Shown here one piece after another: positions 1-9,500 of a stretch of DNA of 64,000 nt. The notes under the pieces are model-generated. The model was not told the origin of the DNA and made no database searches. It worked only from the letters and a program-made list of their open reading frames with translations. The position numbers and the translations under genes were made by a program. The number at the start of each line of letters is the position of its first letter. Positions within the stretch are counted from its first letter, which is position 1. The stretch is from JADHUC01 sp964623055 (GTDB taxonomy: Bacteria > Planctomycetota > Planctomycetia > Pirellulales > Pirellulaceae): the NCBI GenBank assembly GCA_964623055.1, contig CAZURK010000036.1, positions 7,936-71,935 on the forward strand. The letters are read 5' to 3'.

Positions 1-2
1 CG

Positions 3-173
3 AGTTTTGAATTCTGTAGAAGTTGTCCGTACCAGCCGCACTGTTCGGGTAACTGTCCGGGTATCAGCTACTCGATCGTTGGGGAAGTTGACCATCCAAG
101 CCCGGATGCCTGCCTGAGGAAGTACCTTCGCGATGGAGGTCAACTGCCAGATTTCGGCATAGGAAGCGATTAG
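3..173 (+). CDS. Radical SAM/SPASM protein, C-terminal fragment (ScmE-like), 5' end outside window
   Basis: The open frame enters from the left edge and stops at TAG, giving the last 56 residues. They contain a Cys pattern (CRSCPYQPHC, GNC and a later DAC) like the iron-sulfur-binding SPASM domain of peptide-modifying radical SAM enzymes. The stop lies 8 bases before the start of a second radical SAM/SPASM gene, so the two are probably co-transcribed. In SynChlorMet cassettes two such enzymes, ScmE and ScmF, sit side by side; the downstream gene resembles ScmF, which makes ScmE the likely identity here. The catalytic CxxxCxxC core is outside the window, so this rests on the SPASM tail and the neighbour. 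Confidence 0.6.
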   Translation, partial: SFEFCRSCPYQPHCSGNCPGISYSIVGEVDHPSPDACLRKYLRDGGQLPDFGIGSD

Positions 174-181
174 AGGCGGTT

Positions 182-1273
182 ATGACTGGTGCTCGGGAGC
201 TGCAAGAGCGTCCACTCCAAGGGCTGTACTTCTATCTCACGGAAGGCTGCAACCTCCGATGCCGCCACTGCTGGATCGGGCCGAAGTACCAGAAAAACGC
301 AGAGGCAACATCCTGTCTGCCGATAGGACTTTTCGAAGACGTAGCCGAGCAAGGGCTTCCATTGGGTCTGGATACGGTCAAACTGACCGGTGGCGAGCCC
401 TTTCTGCACCCGGAGATCAATCGTATCCTCGAAGCCGTCAGTCACATTCCCGCCGATCTTGTCGTCGAGACGAACGGAGTGTTGTGCACGGAGCGGATCG
501 TGACGCTTCTGGCGGAGTGCAGAAACACGTTTGTATCAGTCAGCCTTGACGGCGCCGTCGCCGAGACGCACGATTGGCTACGGCGAGTTGACGGTTCGTT
601 CGCGGCGGCGAGGAACGCAATTCGGCTTCTAACCGGGGCAAATGTACGTACGCAAGTGGTCTTCACGCTGGTGCGCAGGAACCACCCTGAGATTCCGGCG
701 ATGGTGAGCCTCTGCGAGGATCTGGGCGTCGAGTCGGTCAAGTTCAACGTGCTGCAGCCCATTGCGCGGGGCGAGCATCTTCACGACGCGGGAGAGGGGC
801 TCTCGGTGGAGGAGATACTCCGACTCGGCGATGGGGTTGTGCGCGAGTTGGCAAGTCAGACAGATATGCGACTTCTGTTCGACTATCCAGCGGCTTTTCA
901 TCCTCTGAGCCGGCTGTTTGGCGATCAGGCCTGCCATCCGGGAAACTGCAACATACTTGGCATGCTTGGAGTGCTTGCTACCGGCGATTACGCCCTGTGT
1001 GGCATAGGAGAAAACGTACCCGAACTCGTTTTTGGGCACGCGTCGCGCCACCGACTGGCGGAAGTCTGGAGGGAGTCAACCGTGCTGAACGAACTGCGCA
1101 GGGGCCTCCCGCATCGTCTGCAGGGAATCTGCGGATCATGCCTGATGGCAGAACGTTGTCTCGGGAGTTGCATCGCGCAGAACTACTACTCAACAAGAAA
1201 CCTCTGGGCACCATACTGGTTCTGTGAGAAAGCCGATTCCCTCGGCATCTTCCCGGGCTCCCGCAGAAGATAG
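182..1273 (+). CDS. SynChlorMet-type radical SAM/SPASM protein (ScmF-like)
   Basis: A 363-aa radical SAM enzyme. The [4Fe-4S]-binding CNLRCRHC motif is at residues 23-30, followed by KLTGGEP, a typical SAM-contact segment. The C-terminal half carries SPASM cysteines (CHPGNC, LCGIG, CGSCLMAERCLGSC, WFC) for auxiliary clusters. From memory of the family, the phrases YFYLTEGCNLRCRHCW, VKLTGGEP and SCIAQNYY are close to the SynChlorMet ScmF type, which is thought to modify a ribosomally made peptide encoded in the same cassette. The presumed precursor and other cassette genes would lie left of the window. It follows the upstream SPASM fragment after 8 bases, so an operon is likely. Confidence 0.8.
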   Translation: MTGARELQERPLQGLYFYLTEGCNLRCRHCWIGPKYQKNAEATSCLPIGLFEDVAEQGLPLGLDTVKLTGGEPFLHPEINRILEAVSHIPADLVVETNGVLCTERIVTLLAECRNTFVSVSLDGAVAETHDWLRRVDGSFAAARNAIRLLTGANVRTQVVFTLVRRNHPEIPAMVSLCEDLGVESVKFNVLQPIARGEHLHDAGEGLSVEEILRLGDGVVRELASQTDMRLLFDYPAAFHPLSRLFGDQACHPGNCNILGMLGVLATGDYALCGIGENVPELVFGHASRHRLAEVWRESTVLNELRRGLPHRLQGICGSCLMAERCLGSCIAQNYYSTRNLWAPYWFCEKADSLGIFPGSRRR

Positions 1274-1297
1274 CGTCGACGTTGGCCGCATATTCGT

Positions 1298-1365
1298 ATC
1301 CGTGTGTCTTCATCCGTGTGCGTAGCGATTTGCGGGACGCACACGGATAGAGTCACACGGATGAA
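1298..1365. repeat. Nested inverted repeat of four ATCCGTGTG 9-mers
   Basis: The 9-mer ATCCGTGTG occurs at 1298-1306 and 1312-1320, and its reverse complement at 1340-1348 and 1354-1362. Spacing is 14 bases within each pair. The second left copy can form a 12-bp arm with either right copy (1312-1323 with 1337-1348, or 1309-1320 with 1354-1365), so two alternative hairpins are possible. It lies between the radical SAM operon and the GH2 gene and may act as a terminator or be a dispersed intergenic repeat. No U-run follows. Confidence 0.6.
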
Positions 1366-1442
1366 TGCCATGATCCCTTGTTCACTACGCGCATACACAG
1401 CATACTCAAACCGAACTCTAACCAGGAAGGAACACCGTTAAG

Positions 1443-4400
1443 ATGAGAAAGAATACGTTCGTGTCTGTAGTCGCGGCTATGGTGGCCTTTCTCGGCACGT
1501 GTCGCTTCGCGACATTTGCTGCCGAGCAGCCGTCGTTTCCGAGCAGTATCTCATTGGATGGAACCTGGGAGGTCCTTTTCGATCCGGAGAACAAGGGACG
1601 CGAGGCGGGTTGGCATCACGAGGAAACCTTCTCGTCGATGGCCGGTCGACGAAAGATCGGAGTACCCAGTTGCTGGGAGTTGACGGAAAAAGACTACGAA
1701 GGTGTCGCTTTCTACCGCCGCACGTTCAAGGTTCCGGCAGGGTGGGAAGGGAAGGTTATTCGCCTGCACTTTGACGCCGTGAATTTCCGCTCGGAAGTCT
1801 GGTTGAACGACCATGCCGTGGGCGTCCACGAAGGTGGTTTCACGCCATTCGAGTTCCGGGTCGACGAACTATTGAGGTTCGACGAGGAGAATACACTGAT
1901 CCTGCGCGTTGTCGGCCCGATCCTGCTGCAAGACAGGCGGGTCGACGGCATGGGGCCGATGGAAACTCCACAATGGCGCGGTGCGATAACGGGCGGCATT
2001 TGGCAACCAGTCAGACTCGTCGCTACCGATGATGTCTACGTGAAGGACGTATTCATCGAACCGAGGATTTCGGATGACACTGCGACGTTTCACCTGGAGT
2101 TGGAGCGTGCATCGTTTAACGGCAAGCCGAAGGCGACGGTGTCTCGCGGGAAGTCGGGCGGTATTGAATCAGACGCAGGCGCCTTCGGCTTGCCGTTAAA
2201 CGGAAGATCTCAAGCAAAGACGGCTCCCGCTCAGGTCCACATTACGGTCCGCTCCGTCAGCCGGCACAATCAGATTGTTGCAGCTCCCAGCAAGATATTT
2301 GATCTGAAACCGGGCTCGAACCGGCAGAGCTGGACGCTGAATATCCCCGACGCGGAGTATTGGTCGCCGGACAATCCTCACCTCTACCGCGCAGATGTGA
2401 CCGTGGTGTACGGCGGCAACGTGTCCGACCGCTGGAGCAGCCGGTTCGGGATGCGTGAATTCACCATTCGCGACAAGGAGTTTTATCTGAACGGCAAGCC
2501 CATGTACCTGAAAGCCACCTTCTTCGAGGGCTTGTACCCGACGAAGCTGGCCTACCCCGACAGCCGTGGAATGGCGATCCGCGAGATTCAGTTGGCAAAG
2601 GACGCGGGATTCAACATGATCCGCCCATGGCGCAAACCGCCGCCGCCGATGTGGTTGGATGTGGCCGACGAGATGGGTGTGCTGACCGTGGGCTCCCTGG
2701 CGATTGAATGCATGGACTTTCCGGTGGAATCGGAGCGTCTGCCGGGGTGGGTCGAGAACGAGGTGCGCGAGAGCATCCTGCGCGACCGGAACCGTGCCTG
2801 TGTGGTGCAGTGGGAGCTGTTTAACGAGCTGAAACGCCCGGTTCTGAAACAGATGCTGCATCCGATGGCGATGCTCGCCCGCCAGCTCGATCCGACTCGC
2901 TTGATCCTGGACGAGTCGGGCGGGTGGGCGCAAGGCGCGAACATGTATTTGCCCTACGAGTCGGAACCCACCAAGTTCAACGACATTCACGACTATCCCG
3001 GACAGCAGATCAACGACGAGGTCTACCAGAAGCTGTTGTTGACCGGCAGCAAGACCCATGAAGAGATGCGCCGGATGGGCCTGCAGGGCAGATTACCGGG
3101 CAGAAATGTGGTTCCGGGGCTGATGACGTTCTTCTCCGAATTGGGCTATGGCAGTCTGCCTGACCTGACGGACAACAACAAGCGTCTTGCGAAAACCGGC
3201 AATCCCATTGCACCTCCGACGGTTTACCATCGGCGGCTGGCCGATCAGCACCGGCAGGCATTGAAAGAGAGCGGGTTCGACAAGATTTATCCCGATCTCA
3301 AAGAATTCTGCCTCGACCAGCAGCATATCCACGGCACCGCGAACAAACGCATGATCGAAGCGGTGCGCTGCAACCCTCACGTGAAGGGTTACTGCATTCA
3401 CGCCCTGACCGCGGGCGACTGGATCATCGGCGCGGGACTGCTTGACCTGTTCCGCAATCCGAAGACCTACGCGTATGAAGGCACCAAAGCCGCGAATCAG
3501 CCGCGCATTATTTCAATCCGAGTTCGTCCACGCAATGTCTATGCCGAGCGCGGAACGAAGATTGAGATCACCGGTGTGAACGAGATGGAGGCAATCAAAG
3601 GGAATCTGCACGTTGAGGTAGCCGCCAGTGATGGCTCGGTCGTTTTCGCGAAGACGATCGAAGCCAATATGGCATCGGGCATCGGGCAACTACTTAACGA
3701 GAAGTTCGATACGAAGGCTCTCGAAGGGACGTACAACGTGAAGGCGGAGATAACCGCGGATGACGGCTCGCTGGTTGCCGTGAACGCGTACAGCTTCGAC
3801 GTCTTCACTGCGGAGCAACTGGCCGTTCCCAAAGAGCGTGTCGCGGTGCTCGACCCGAGCAATTCGCTGAAGCCGTTCTTGGGGCATGCCGGCATTGCCT
3901 TTGTGGAATTCGATGCGAAGACCGACCGTTCCCTTCCCGTGTTTGTTTCCCGCACCGTAGCGAATACGCCGGCGCAGAGGAAGCTTTTCGGTGAACTCGC
4001 CGAGTTCATCAAGGCTGGAGGGACGGCGGTCTACTTGCAGGGCGGCGGACCGAGAGTCCCCTGGGGCAGGGCCGGGAGAGCATCGCCCCTGCTGCCTTTG
4101 AACGTACGCGTGAGACGAGCCATGGGCCATTGGATGTGCATTCCGCGGCTCGTGAACGATCATCCAATGTTCGACGGCCTCCCCACGGGTTGCATGATGG
4201 GCCCAATCTACGAAAACGTCTGGGCCCAGAGCACGCTACAGGACGTACGCGGAGAAACCATCGTTGGCTCCATCGGTTTTGACTGGTTTCCTGACTATGA
4301 CCTGAGCAAACGTCACTACTACGGGCCGGGCGACGTGTGGTGGGGAGTGGATATGGCCGTAGCTCCGCTTGGCAACGGGCGCTGCATCGTCTCGCAACTT

Positions 4401-4496
4401 CGCCTGGTCGAAAGCCTCGGCAGCGATCCCGTGGCCGACAAGATCTTACTGAATTTGATCGAGTGGACTGCTCGTGGACGCTCTCCGGACGAGTAG
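1443..4496 (+). CDS. Secreted glycoside hydrolase family 2 protein (beta-galactosidase/glucuronidase-like)
   Basis: A 1017-aa protein with an N-terminal signal peptide (cleavage near FAAEQP). A sugar-binding jelly-roll domain follows (about residues 35-160, ISLDGTWEV to RSEVWLNDHAVGVHEGGF), then an Ig-like sandwich and a TIM barrel from about residue 330. The likely acid/base is Glu462 in ELFNELKR and the likely nucleophile Glu566 in SELGYG, both fitting the GH2 pattern. A C-terminal domain of roughly 300 residues is extra. AGGAAGG lies upstream of the ATG. A 90-bp palindromic insertion at 2113-2202 adds 30 codons inside the Ig-like domain. It probably hydrolyses glycans outside the cytoplasm; substrate unknown. 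Confidence 0.85.
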   Translation: MRKNTFVSVVAAMVAFLGTCRFATFAAEQPSFPSSISLDGTWEVLFDPENKGREAGWHHEETFSSMAGRRKIGVPSCWELTEKDYEGVAFYRRTFKVPAGWEGKVIRLHFDAVNFRSEVWLNDHAVGVHEGGFTPFEFRVDELLRFDEENTLILRVVGPILLQDRRVDGMGPMETPQWRGAITGGIWQPVRLVATDDVYVKDVFIEPRISDDTATFHLELERASFNGKPKATVSRGKSGGIESDAGAFGLPLNGRSQAKTAPAQVHITVRSVSRHNQIVAAPSKIFDLKPGSNRQSWTLNIPDAEYWSPDNPHLYRADVTVVYGGNVSDRWSSRFGMREFTIRDKEFYLNGKPMYLKATFFEGLYPTKLAYPDSRGMAIREIQLAKDAGFNMIRPWRKPPPPMWLDVADEMGVLTVGSLAIECMDFPVESERLPGWVENEVRESILRDRNRACVVQWELFNELKRPVLKQMLHPMAMLARQLDPTRLILDESGGWAQGANMYLPYESEPTKFNDIHDYPGQQINDEVYQKLLLTGSKTHEEMRRMGLQGRLPGRNVVPGLMTFFSELGYGSLPDLTDNNKRLAKTGNPIAPPTVYHRRLADQHRQALKESGFDKIYPDLKEFCLDQQHIHGTANKRMIEAVRCNPHVKGYCIHALTAGDWIIGAGLLDLFRNPKTYAYEGTKAANQPRIISIRVRPRNVYAERGTKIEITGVNEMEAIKGNLHVEVAASDGSVVFAKTIEANMASGIGQLLNEKFDTKALEGTYNVKAEITADDGSLVAVNAYSFDVFTAEQLAVPKERVAVLDPSNSLKPFLGHAGIAFVEFDAKTDRSLPVFVSRTVANTPAQRKLFGELAEFIKAGGTAVYLQGGGPRVPWGRAGRASPLLPLNVRVRRAMGHWMCIPRLVNDHPMFDGLPTGCMMGPIYENVWAQSTLQDVRGETIVGSIGFDWFPDYDLSKRHYYGPGDVWWGVDMAVAPLGNGRCIVSQLRLVESLGSDPVADKILLNLIEWTARGRSPDE
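2113..2202. repeat. Palindromic repeat element inserted in frame in the GH2 gene
   Basis: Two perfect 23-nt inverted arms (2113-2135 and 2180-2202; the left begins CGTTTAACGGCAAGCC) flank a 44-nt spacer. The whole is 90 nt, exactly 30 codons, and encodes about residues 224-253 of the GH2 protein (FNGKPKATV to LPLNGR) between two strands of the Ig-like domain. Neither arm nor spacer introduces a stop. A long perfect palindrome in coding DNA, a multiple of three long, suggests a mobile repetitive palindrome tolerated as a surface loop, as with Rickettsia palindromic elements. Confidence 0.75.
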
Positions 4497-4590
4497 AACC
4501 CGCCCACTGGTCGTCCTGGAAGGCTCTCGCAGTCTGTGCCCCAGATCACGTCGTCACTTGGTCGAGCAGTACCACTTCGGTGATCGATCA

Positions 4591-4653
4591 AAGCCTGAAG
4601 GGCAAGCGAAGGAACGGGTTGCGCCGTTGGATCTTCGCTTGCGCTTCAGGCTT
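4591..4653. repeat. REP-like palindrome, family with core GCGCAAGCGA
   Basis: Left arm 4591-4613 (AAGCCTGAAGGGCAAGCGAA...) pairs with right arm 4632-4653 with one substitution and one indel. It sits between the convergent GH2 and Tm-1-like genes. The sequence resembles the palindromes at 35616-35682 and 39891-39957, making a three-copy intergenic family in this window. It could serve as a bidirectional transcription end between the convergent genes. Confidence 0.7.
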
Positions 4654-4692
4654 CAGTTCCCACGCTTTGCCCACCAAGGTGGCGCTGTCCAA

Positions 4693-5910
4693 CTAAGTTG
4701 CATTGGCCTCCTGACGCATCAGCGCAATCAGCTTATTTGCAGCCGCTTCAGCGAACTCGGGATCGTTGATGTGCCGATCCATTTCCAGCAGTTCGACGTC
4801 GCCGTGATTCTCGCGAATACCGTCGTACAGGGCTGCGCGGGCCTCTGGATCGTCGAACGCCTGCCCGGCCTGGTCGATGGCCGATACGCCCTGCAAGGGC
4901 AACATCAAAGCAGCCGGGCCCTTCGATGCGGCAACCTTGCGGCCGATCTCTTCGCCCAGCTTGGCATTCTCGTCGACCGTCGTCCGCATCAACGTGACAT
5001 TTGGATTGTGTTGGTAAAACTTGCGGTCTTTGAACTCCTCCGGCACCGTATCGCGAGGTCCGAAGTTGACCATGTCGGTGGCTCCGACAGATACCACGTG
5101 GGGTACGCCAGAACGGGCCGCCGCGGTCAGGCGGTCTGGACCGGCACTCAGAATGCCGCCGAACAGCTCGTCGGCCAGTTCCGTTGTGGTGATGTCCAAC
5201 ACGCCGGAAATCATGCCCTCGGCGATCAGCGACTCCATCGCCTCGCCGCCGTTGCCTGTGGCGTGGAAGACCAGTACTTCGTATCCGGCTTGTTCCAGCA
5301 ACTCGCGCGCCTGCTGGACACACTGTGTCGTTACGCCGAACATGGTAGCCGCAACCAACGGGCGATCTTCGGCCGAGTCGGCACTCGGGTGCTGCACCAT
5401 GCCTCCCATGGCGGCAGCGGCTGTGGCGAGAATCCGGCGGCTGATTCGGTTGATGCCCGCAATATCGACTACCGAATTCAGCATCATGATGTCTTTCGAG
5501 CCCACGTACTGGCGCACCTGGCCGGATCCCAGCGTGCTGACCATCAATTTGGGCACGCCGATGGGCAGAGCACGCATGGCCGCCGTGCCGATCGTCGTGC
5601 CGGCCGACCCACCTAACGCCATGACGCCGTCCACTTGGCCGCTGGCGAAAGCCTCCGTCACCAGTTTCACGGCGGCGGCGGCGGCTTCGGTCACTGCCTC
5701 GCCACGATCGTTCTTGGCAATCATCGCCTGTAACGTTGTGCCGGCGGCCTGGAACACCTGCTCGCGCGTCACATCGCCAACAAACGCCGGCTGACCCAAG
5801 CAGCCCGCGTCGACCACGGTCACGTCTACACCCATCGCCTGTAGCCGATCGCGCACAAAGGCCGCTTCATCGCCTTTTGTGTCCAGTGTCACAAGGAGAT
5901 ATACGCTCAT
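4693..5910 (-). CDS. Tm-1-like ATP-binding domain protein (UPF0261 family)
   Basis: A 405-aa cytosolic protein beginning MSVYLLVTLDTKGDEA, the characteristic opening of the UPF0261/Tm-1-like family. Glycine-rich GVMALGGSAGTTIGTAAM and KLMVSTLGSGQV segments follow in the N-terminal nucleotide-binding half. The plant homologue Tm-1 binds ATP and inhibits a tobamovirus replicase; the bacterial role is unknown and no substrate can be assigned. GAGGA stands just upstream of the ATG on the minus strand. It is monocistronic here: the GH2 gene converges on it and the upstream 626 bases carry no recognisable gene. Confidence 0.85.
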   Translation of the reverse strand: MSVYLLVTLDTKGDEAAFVRDRLQAMGVDVTVVDAGCLGQPAFVGDVTREQVFQAAGTTLQAMIAKNDRGEAVTEAAAAAVKLVTEAFASGQVDGVMALGGSAGTTIGTAAMRALPIGVPKLMVSTLGSGQVRQYVGSKDIMMLNSVVDIAGINRISRRILATAAAAMGGMVQHPSADSAEDRPLVAATMFGVTTQCVQQARELLEQAGYEVLVFHATGNGGEAMESLIAEGMISGVLDITTTELADELFGGILSAGPDRLTAAARSGVPHVVSVGATDMVNFGPRDTVPEEFKDRKFYQHNPNVTLMRTTVDENAKLGEEIGRKVAASKGPAALMLPLQGVSAIDQAGQAFDDPEARAALYDGIRENHGDVELLEMDRHINDPEFAEAAANKLIALMRQEANAT

Positions 5911-6536
5911 AGCTTCCTCGCCGATTGTGCCAGATACCCGGGGCCACTTGTTCGCCGAATCATACTACTGCGGAAACCGGTCTGCAATCAGGAGGGCATG
6001 CAGTTGTTGGCGTTCAGCGTCGCGGCCGATTGCTGCACTGCAGGCTTCGATTGTACCTACGCACCAGACAAGGACGCCCGGACAAGCACTATTGGTCCAG
6101 ATGTCCAATTGTCCAATACATTAAAATACGTTGTGAAGAAGATGGGGCCTCGTCGCAATTCGCCGATCATTTCTATCCCAGTCGGCCGGAAAGCTGCAAA
6201 AACGCACGTCCTTTTGCCTGCTCACTTGCGTCGTCCGCGCCATACGTATTCCTGCTGTAACGACGATCTGACCTCGGCAACGACAGATAGACAGAGCGTC
6301 ACCGTTGATTGAGTCGAGACCGATGGGAACAATGCTGAACAAGAAGTGTTCGTTGTGGGCGTCTGTACTGGTTGAATCCCCGTCGGGTCGCATGAATCCC
6401 CAGAGGGGGTCTGCGAGCTCCGAACGACGGTGTTGCTGCAACGCGAAAACGTATAGCCGCGTGGCAAATTTCGACGCCGACCCAGGGGGTCGTCAGGAAT
6501 GGTCACTTTGCTGGAAGCCAACAAAGGGGTGCGACA
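5911..6536. other. Intergenic region without a convincing gene
   Basis: 626 bases between two divergent genes (Tm-1-like to the left, large TPR protein to the right). Open frames on both strands are short and have no family resemblance. A TTGGTCC/TGTCCAATTGTCCAA repeat cluster near 6093-6116 and an A/T-rich TTAAAAT at 6121-6127 could belong to a promoter, but no well-spaced -35/-10 pair is clear. Promoters for both flanking genes presumably lie here. Confidence 0.5.
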
Positions 6537-9500
6537 ATGAGTTCCATGATCCACAGGTGCTGCGTCGTGGCAGCGATTATTGCGGCTTGCGGCGGGCCAA
6601 GTCGAGCGGCTGATCCGCCCCGCATCGCCAAGGAAGGAGTGCGCGTATTTCACGACCGCGCGGTCGCGTTCGTGGATGCCCAGTTGCAGGTCCTTCGGGA
6701 GTCGGGCAAATGGCAGGGAAAGGACATTGGCATCGCGTTCTTGGGAATCAACAACCGCTGGGATAGGGCATGGGGGCTGACGCAGAAGAACTTCGAGTCT
6801 GGCGAGTATGTGGTGGTGGTGCCGACTTACAATCTACCCTGGGAGAAGATGGACCTTCCCGGTGCGGCACTCGATCATTTGCGCACGGCGTTTCCTCGCA
6901 CACCGATCACAACGCGCAAGATTGGCGTGCCAGAACTCCTGCAGCACCTGGACCGGCAAGGTGTACGGGTCGTTGGGATTGGTTTCAGCAGCGGCGCCAA
7001 CTTCGTGCTCCAGGAGAATGTCTCGTTGTTGGTGCGTTATGCCCAGCAGCAGGCACAAGCGGGAGAGCATTTCCCCGCAACGATTGCGGTCAATTCGGGC
7101 GGCATCAGTGAGCCTGCGCACGCCCGTCGTCTCCGAGAAGCCGGGTTTGATGTGAAGCAAACGGGGGAGCGGGCGCTGGTGACTGCCGTCGAGCAGCGGT
7201 TCGCCGATTTTGACCCCACGGGCCTGCGGATTCCCGCTTTCGGAATGCTCGGTTACCTTGCCAACGTCATATCCAAATCCGATGAACCTTTTGGATCGGA
7301 AGGGAAGCATGGCTATGCGGCTTTCCGTCAAGAAGTGAACCGCGCGCTGGTGGAGACAGCGAGTTACATCACTCTGGTGAAGGGGCTGACGGGATCCAAG
7401 AGTCCGCTTGACGACGCCTTGGCCGAAATACAGCGGGGACTCGATCGCCAAGTGGCTTTGGACCGATCTATCCAGCGTGCTCTGATGGTCAGCAAGACTC
7501 TGGACAGGATTGAGGTTCGTCGGCAGTCGACCATTGATAGGCAAAACAACATTGTCAAGACTCCTGACGAGGTCGAGCACAACGGAATTCAGCAGGATCG
7601 AAGCGAAATCATCCGTGAGACCTTGGACCGGATTGAGGCAGAACGGCGCCGGCGCGCGACGCCTGAGAATGAACGAACGCGGATTGCTTTGCGGCTGCAT
7701 CGAGGAACGATTCTCATGGCGTTGGAGGCGAAGGAAGAGGATTTGCGGGTCGTCGGCGAGACCGACAACGTCGTACGCCGCCAAGTTGGACTGACGCGGT
7801 GGAGCGTCGTTGAATGGAAGGATTCCGACGAGGCTTTCCTGATGTACGACGCTACGGGCGAGAACAAGGAGGACGCCGCCAGGACCGTCAATGCGATGAT
7901 CGACAAGCTTGGTGAGTCTGGCGTCATTTTGGTCGGCAATCCGGACAGTGTTGAGTACGCCCAACTGAAGCACGCGTTCGAGAGCGCGGGAGTTGAAATC
8001 AAAGGAGAGGTGAACACGAGGGGCAAATCGGGGAAGAGAATCCTTCACGAGACGGCCGAACTGCAGGCCAGGGTCGGGGGCATCGCTGTTGAGGTAAGGG
8101 ACACAGAATTCCAAGAGTACGAGACCGGCCTACCAGATGGGTTCAATCAAGATCCCCCCGAAGTCGACGTCGAGATTGAGGAAATCGACGGATTGCGGAA
8201 GATCACCATCAAGATCAACGGCATCCCCGTTTGGGAAATCGTGATCGACGAGGACGGGAACATTGTCTGTCAAGGACCTCCGGGCACATGCAGCGGCGGA
8301 CAGCCGCCGCCATCAGGTGGTGCGTCGCTGGTTCCTGTTCCGATCGGCGACTTCCGGACACTCGACAAGCCCTACAATGCCGATCCCATCCTGGCCTGGG
8401 CGTCCGGCACTTCAACCGGGGATCGGTTGGCGGCGCTGCAATTGAGTCTTGCCGATGATTTCTCGTTCCCTCCCCTCTGTTCTCCGCCCATTTCAGCGAC
8501 GGATTCCCGTCACTGCAGAGTCGGAAGGCCCCTCGGTGAAGCCGCAAGGCGGTCGGCTGGCCGCGGTTCCGGCTTCTCGCGGCCCACGTTGGCGGTTGGA
8601 AGCCTCCTCTGGCGTGGGTCGGCCCTGATGGATTACGGTCTGACATTCGGACTGGCAGGCGCAAGGCCTTGCCGTATCTGTTTGACAGGGATGTTGGTCG
8701 CAGACGCGGGAATCCAGGCCGGCGACCGCGTTGTGGCCGTGACCGATGTACCCCTGATGGATGGTGTGATAAAGCGCGGAATCGTGAAGGGCGGGACGGT
8801 ACTCTCTGCCAGGGAGACGCGCGGAAAGTGGGTCGCGGTTAGCGTTGAGCAGTCTGGGCGATGGATGCGTGGATGGATCGAAGCGAAGCACATTGCTGTT
8901 GTTTCACGCGAGAAGGCGAGTGAACTTGCCAATCGCGGCGCGGCGTGGCTGGAGNNNNNNNNNNNNNNNNNNNNNNNNNNNNNNNNNNNNNNNNNNNNNN
9001 NNNNNNNNNNNNNNNNNNNNNNNNNNNNNNNNNNNNNNNNNNNNNNNNNNNNNNTGTTTCACGCGAGAAGGCGAGTGAACTTGCCAATCGCGGCGCGGCG
9101 TGGCTGGAGGAAGGCGAGTACGACAAAACCATCGCCGACTGTAACAGAGCGATCGAACTCGATCCAAAATGTGCCTCGGCCTTCGTGTTTCGCGGCGCGG
9201 CGTGGCGGCTGAAGGGCCAGTACGACAAGACCATAACCGACTGCACCACGGCGATCGAACTAGATCCGGGAAACGCCTATGCCTTGGGCAATCGCGGTGC
9301 GGCGTGGCTGGAGAAGGGCGAGTGCGACAAGGCCATCGCCGACTGCAGCAAGGCGGTTGCGCTCGATGTGGTCTATGCCTTTGGCCACGCCGTCCGTGCG
9401 GAGGCGTATCGGCAGAAGGGTGAACTGGACAAGGCGATTGCCGATGCCACACGGGCGACGGACCTGGACCCGGACTTCGAGTACGCGTATGCCACCCGTG

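Noticed and set aside
2196..3059. Minus-strand frame of 287 aa inside the GH2 gene
   Set aside because: Antisense frame of the GH2 gene with no signal or motif.
4474..5616. Long plus-strand frame of 380 aa opposite the Tm-1-like gene
   Set aside because: Mirror frame of a clearly conserved gene in GC-rich DNA; its residues have no family pattern.
5911..6536. Small frames upstream of the TPR protein as genes
   Set aside because: Several overlapping frames of 80-140 codons on both strands, none with a ribosome site and conserved-looking sequence.
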